A program made the position numbers and the translations under genes. The notes under the pieces are model-generated. The model did not search any database, was not told the DNA's origin, and saw only the letters and a list, made by a program, of their open reading frames with translations. Source: CBDUQI01 sp965369325 (GTDB lineage Bacteria > Pseudomonadota > Gammaproteobacteria > Steroidobacterales > JBCBZW01). Taken from it: 5,902 nt of DNA. Shown one piece after another: positions 4,642 through 5,902 of this stretch (its first letter is position 1; every line of letters begins with the position of its first letter). Location: contig CBDUQI010000290.1 in NCBI GenBank assembly GCA_965369325.1, positions 1-5,902 of the forward strand, read 5' to 3'.

Positions 4642-5902
4642 TTAGGCTCCGGCGAGCGCGCGGGTCTGGCGCATGATCATGGTTTCGTCCTCGACGGTGT
4701 CGCGATTGCTCACCAGCAGTTGCGCGGCCCGATGCACCAGGTTTAGTTTTTTACTTCTGGCCCAGTGAATGTCTTCAGGCACCCGCTGCCCGTCGGTGGC
4801 GTAGGCGAGCGGCAGGTGATGTTCGATCAGCGTCGAAATGGCATTGCCCAGGCGCGCCGCCTCGTCCAATTTGGTCAGCACACAACCGACCGGGTTCAGC
4901 GCGCCGTACTTCAACGCTACCTCGTGCATAGTGAGCGCGTCGGTATTCGCCGCGAAGGTCAGCAGGACGCGCACGGGGCAGGCGGTTTGTTGCAGCAAGG
5001 CCAGATGCTCGGGCAGACGCTCGTCGCGCTGGCTAATGCCGGCAGTATCAATTAGCACCAGCTTGGCGTCGCGTAATTGGTGCAACACGTTGGCCAGGTC
5101 CGCGGCGGTGCTGGCTGTGTGTACGGGCACGCTCAGTATTTGTGCAAATGTCAGCAACTGATCATGCGCGCCGATGCGGTAATTGTCAGCCGTCACCAGC
5201 GCCAGGTTCTCGCGCCCGTGGCGCATGGCGAAACGTGCGGCCAGTTTGGCGATGCTGGTGGTCTTGCCGGCACCGGTCGGGCCGACCAATGCGATGATGC
5301 CGCCCTGATCGATATGCTCGTCCTGGGCAATTGGTAATTGTTCTGCCAGAAAGGTGAGCACGTGCCTGGCGACGCCTTGACCGGGTAGTTTGTCGGGCAT
5401 GCTGGTGGCCATCTTGCGGGCCAATGGTGCCGACAGGCCCAGACGGGCAAATTCACGCAGGACCGCAGCCCGACGCGGGTCGCGCCGCACTTCGTCATGC
5501 CACATGAGCGAGGACAACTGCGATTCCATTGCCAAGCGCAGGGTGGCTACCTCACGGCGCATGCCCTGCAACGCCGGCTCCTGTGGATCTTCGGGCGAGG
5601 TCCACCCGCGTATGGCTTGTTGGTCGATCGAGTCCGTGGCGGGCGTCTCGGCTGACGCAGCAGACAGCTCAAGCACATCCTCTTCGATCGGCAGAAACGC
5701 AAGCTCAGCGGATATCTGTTCGCGCCAGCCGGCGGGACTGGTGAACTCGGCATCATTCGTATCGGGCTCGCGAGGCGCGCCGTCGTGCGAAGGCGGGGTG
5801 GCGGCCGGGCTCGCCGTTGTCGTTGGGCCGCGCGCATCGCGGGTGGATGGCGAGGGAGGTGAAGTCGCGGGAGACTCAGCACCTGGCTGTTGGGGTTCAG
5901 GC
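4642..5902 (-). CDS. flhF: FlhF, SRP-type GTPase for polar flagellum placement (5' end outside window)
   Basis: FlhF is a membrane-associated GTPase of the SRP family (with Ffh and FtsY). It marks the cell pole and recruits early flagellar basal-body parts. The frame is open from the right edge to a TAA at 4642-4644, giving 419 visible codons. A GTG at 5674-5676 could be taken as the start, but the frame runs on upstream for at least 75 codons without a stop. That upstream part is rich in Pro, Ala, Ser and Thr, like the flexible FlhF linker, so the true start and the basic N-terminal domain lie beyond the edge. Numbering from the GTG, an N-domain helical bundle spans about 55-115. The P-loop GPTGAGKTT is at 132-140 (5257-5283), DNYRIGA at 164-170, DTAGISQRD at 210-218, TKLD at 268-271 and a GQRVPEDI closing loop near 297. 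All GTPase motifs look intact. The stop lies 4 bases before fleN, whose ribosome site sits in the flhF 3' end. The assignment is firm. Confidence 0.96.
   Translation of the reverse strand, partial: PEPQQPGAESPATSPPSPSTRDARGPTTTASPAATPPSHDGAPREPDTNDAEFTSPAGWREQISAELAFLPIEEDVLELSAASAETPATDSIDQQAIRGWTSPEDPQEPALQGMRREVATLRLAMESQLSSLMWHDEVRRDPRRAAVLREFARLGLSAPLARKMATSMPDKLPGQGVARHVLTFLAEQLPIAQDEHIDQGGIIALVGPTGAGKTTSIAKLAARFAMRHGRENLALVTADNYRIGAHDQLLTFAQILSVPVHTASTAADLANVLHQLRDAKLVLIDTAGISQRDERLPEHLALLQQTACPVRVLLTFAANTDALTMHEVALKYGALNPVGCVLTKLDEAARLGNAISTLIEHHLPLAYATDGQRVPEDIHWARSKKLNLVHRAAQLLVSNRDTVEDETMIMRQTRALAGA

Overview
The window looks like a chromosomal segment of a GC-rich, polarly flagellated Gammaproteobacterium. 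The main evidence is the gene order flhF-fleN(flhG)-fliA followed by a DUF2802 membrane protein, the arrangement known from Pseudomonas, Vibrio and Xanthomonas relatives. The neighbouring TolB-like/TPR membrane protein is of a kind frequent in environmental and marine Gammaproteobacteria. No more exact taxon can be read from the sequence. All convincing genes lie on the minus strand and so are read from right to left.

Right part (5902 to 2217): a tight late-flagellar operon. flhF, the SRP-type GTPase that places the polar flagellum, enters from beyond the right edge and lacks its N-terminus here. Four bases later comes fleN/flhG, the MinD-type ATPase that limits flagellar number. It carries the N-terminal DQAxxLR motif known to stimulate the FlhF GTPase. 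After 19 bases comes fliA (sigma-28), and after 22 more a 70-codon ORF that I do not recognise. That small ORF overlaps the start of the DUF2802 gene by 14 bases. In Pseudomonas-type clusters, fliA is followed by a chemotaxis and stator block (cheY, cheZ, cheA, cheB, mot genes, a parA, cheW) before the DUF2802 gene. Here the whole block is absent and only the small ORF stands between them.

Middle (2216 to 2033): a 184-base gap with a weak hairpin after the DUF2802 gene, a palindrome, and a reasonable sigma-70-type promoter (TTGAGC, 17 bases, CATACT) pointing at the next gene. This suggests that the next gene is a separate transcription unit.

Left part (2032 to 389): one 547-codon gene for a membrane-anchored protein with two N-terminal membrane segments, a TolB-like domain and a TPR array. 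Such proteins are often labelled adenylate cyclase, but no cyclase domain is present. From 388 to 1 I find no convincing gene. The stretch holds a plus-strand terminator-like hairpin with a T-rich tail, two other short hairpins and a 9-base direct repeat. The terminator suggests that a plus-strand transcript from beyond the left edge ends here, converging with the TPR gene.

No mobile element, CRISPR array, rRNA or tRNA was found. The least explained items are the 70-codon ORF with its dual-use 3' end, the missing chemotaxis block, and the unusual C-terminal tails of FleN and FliA.
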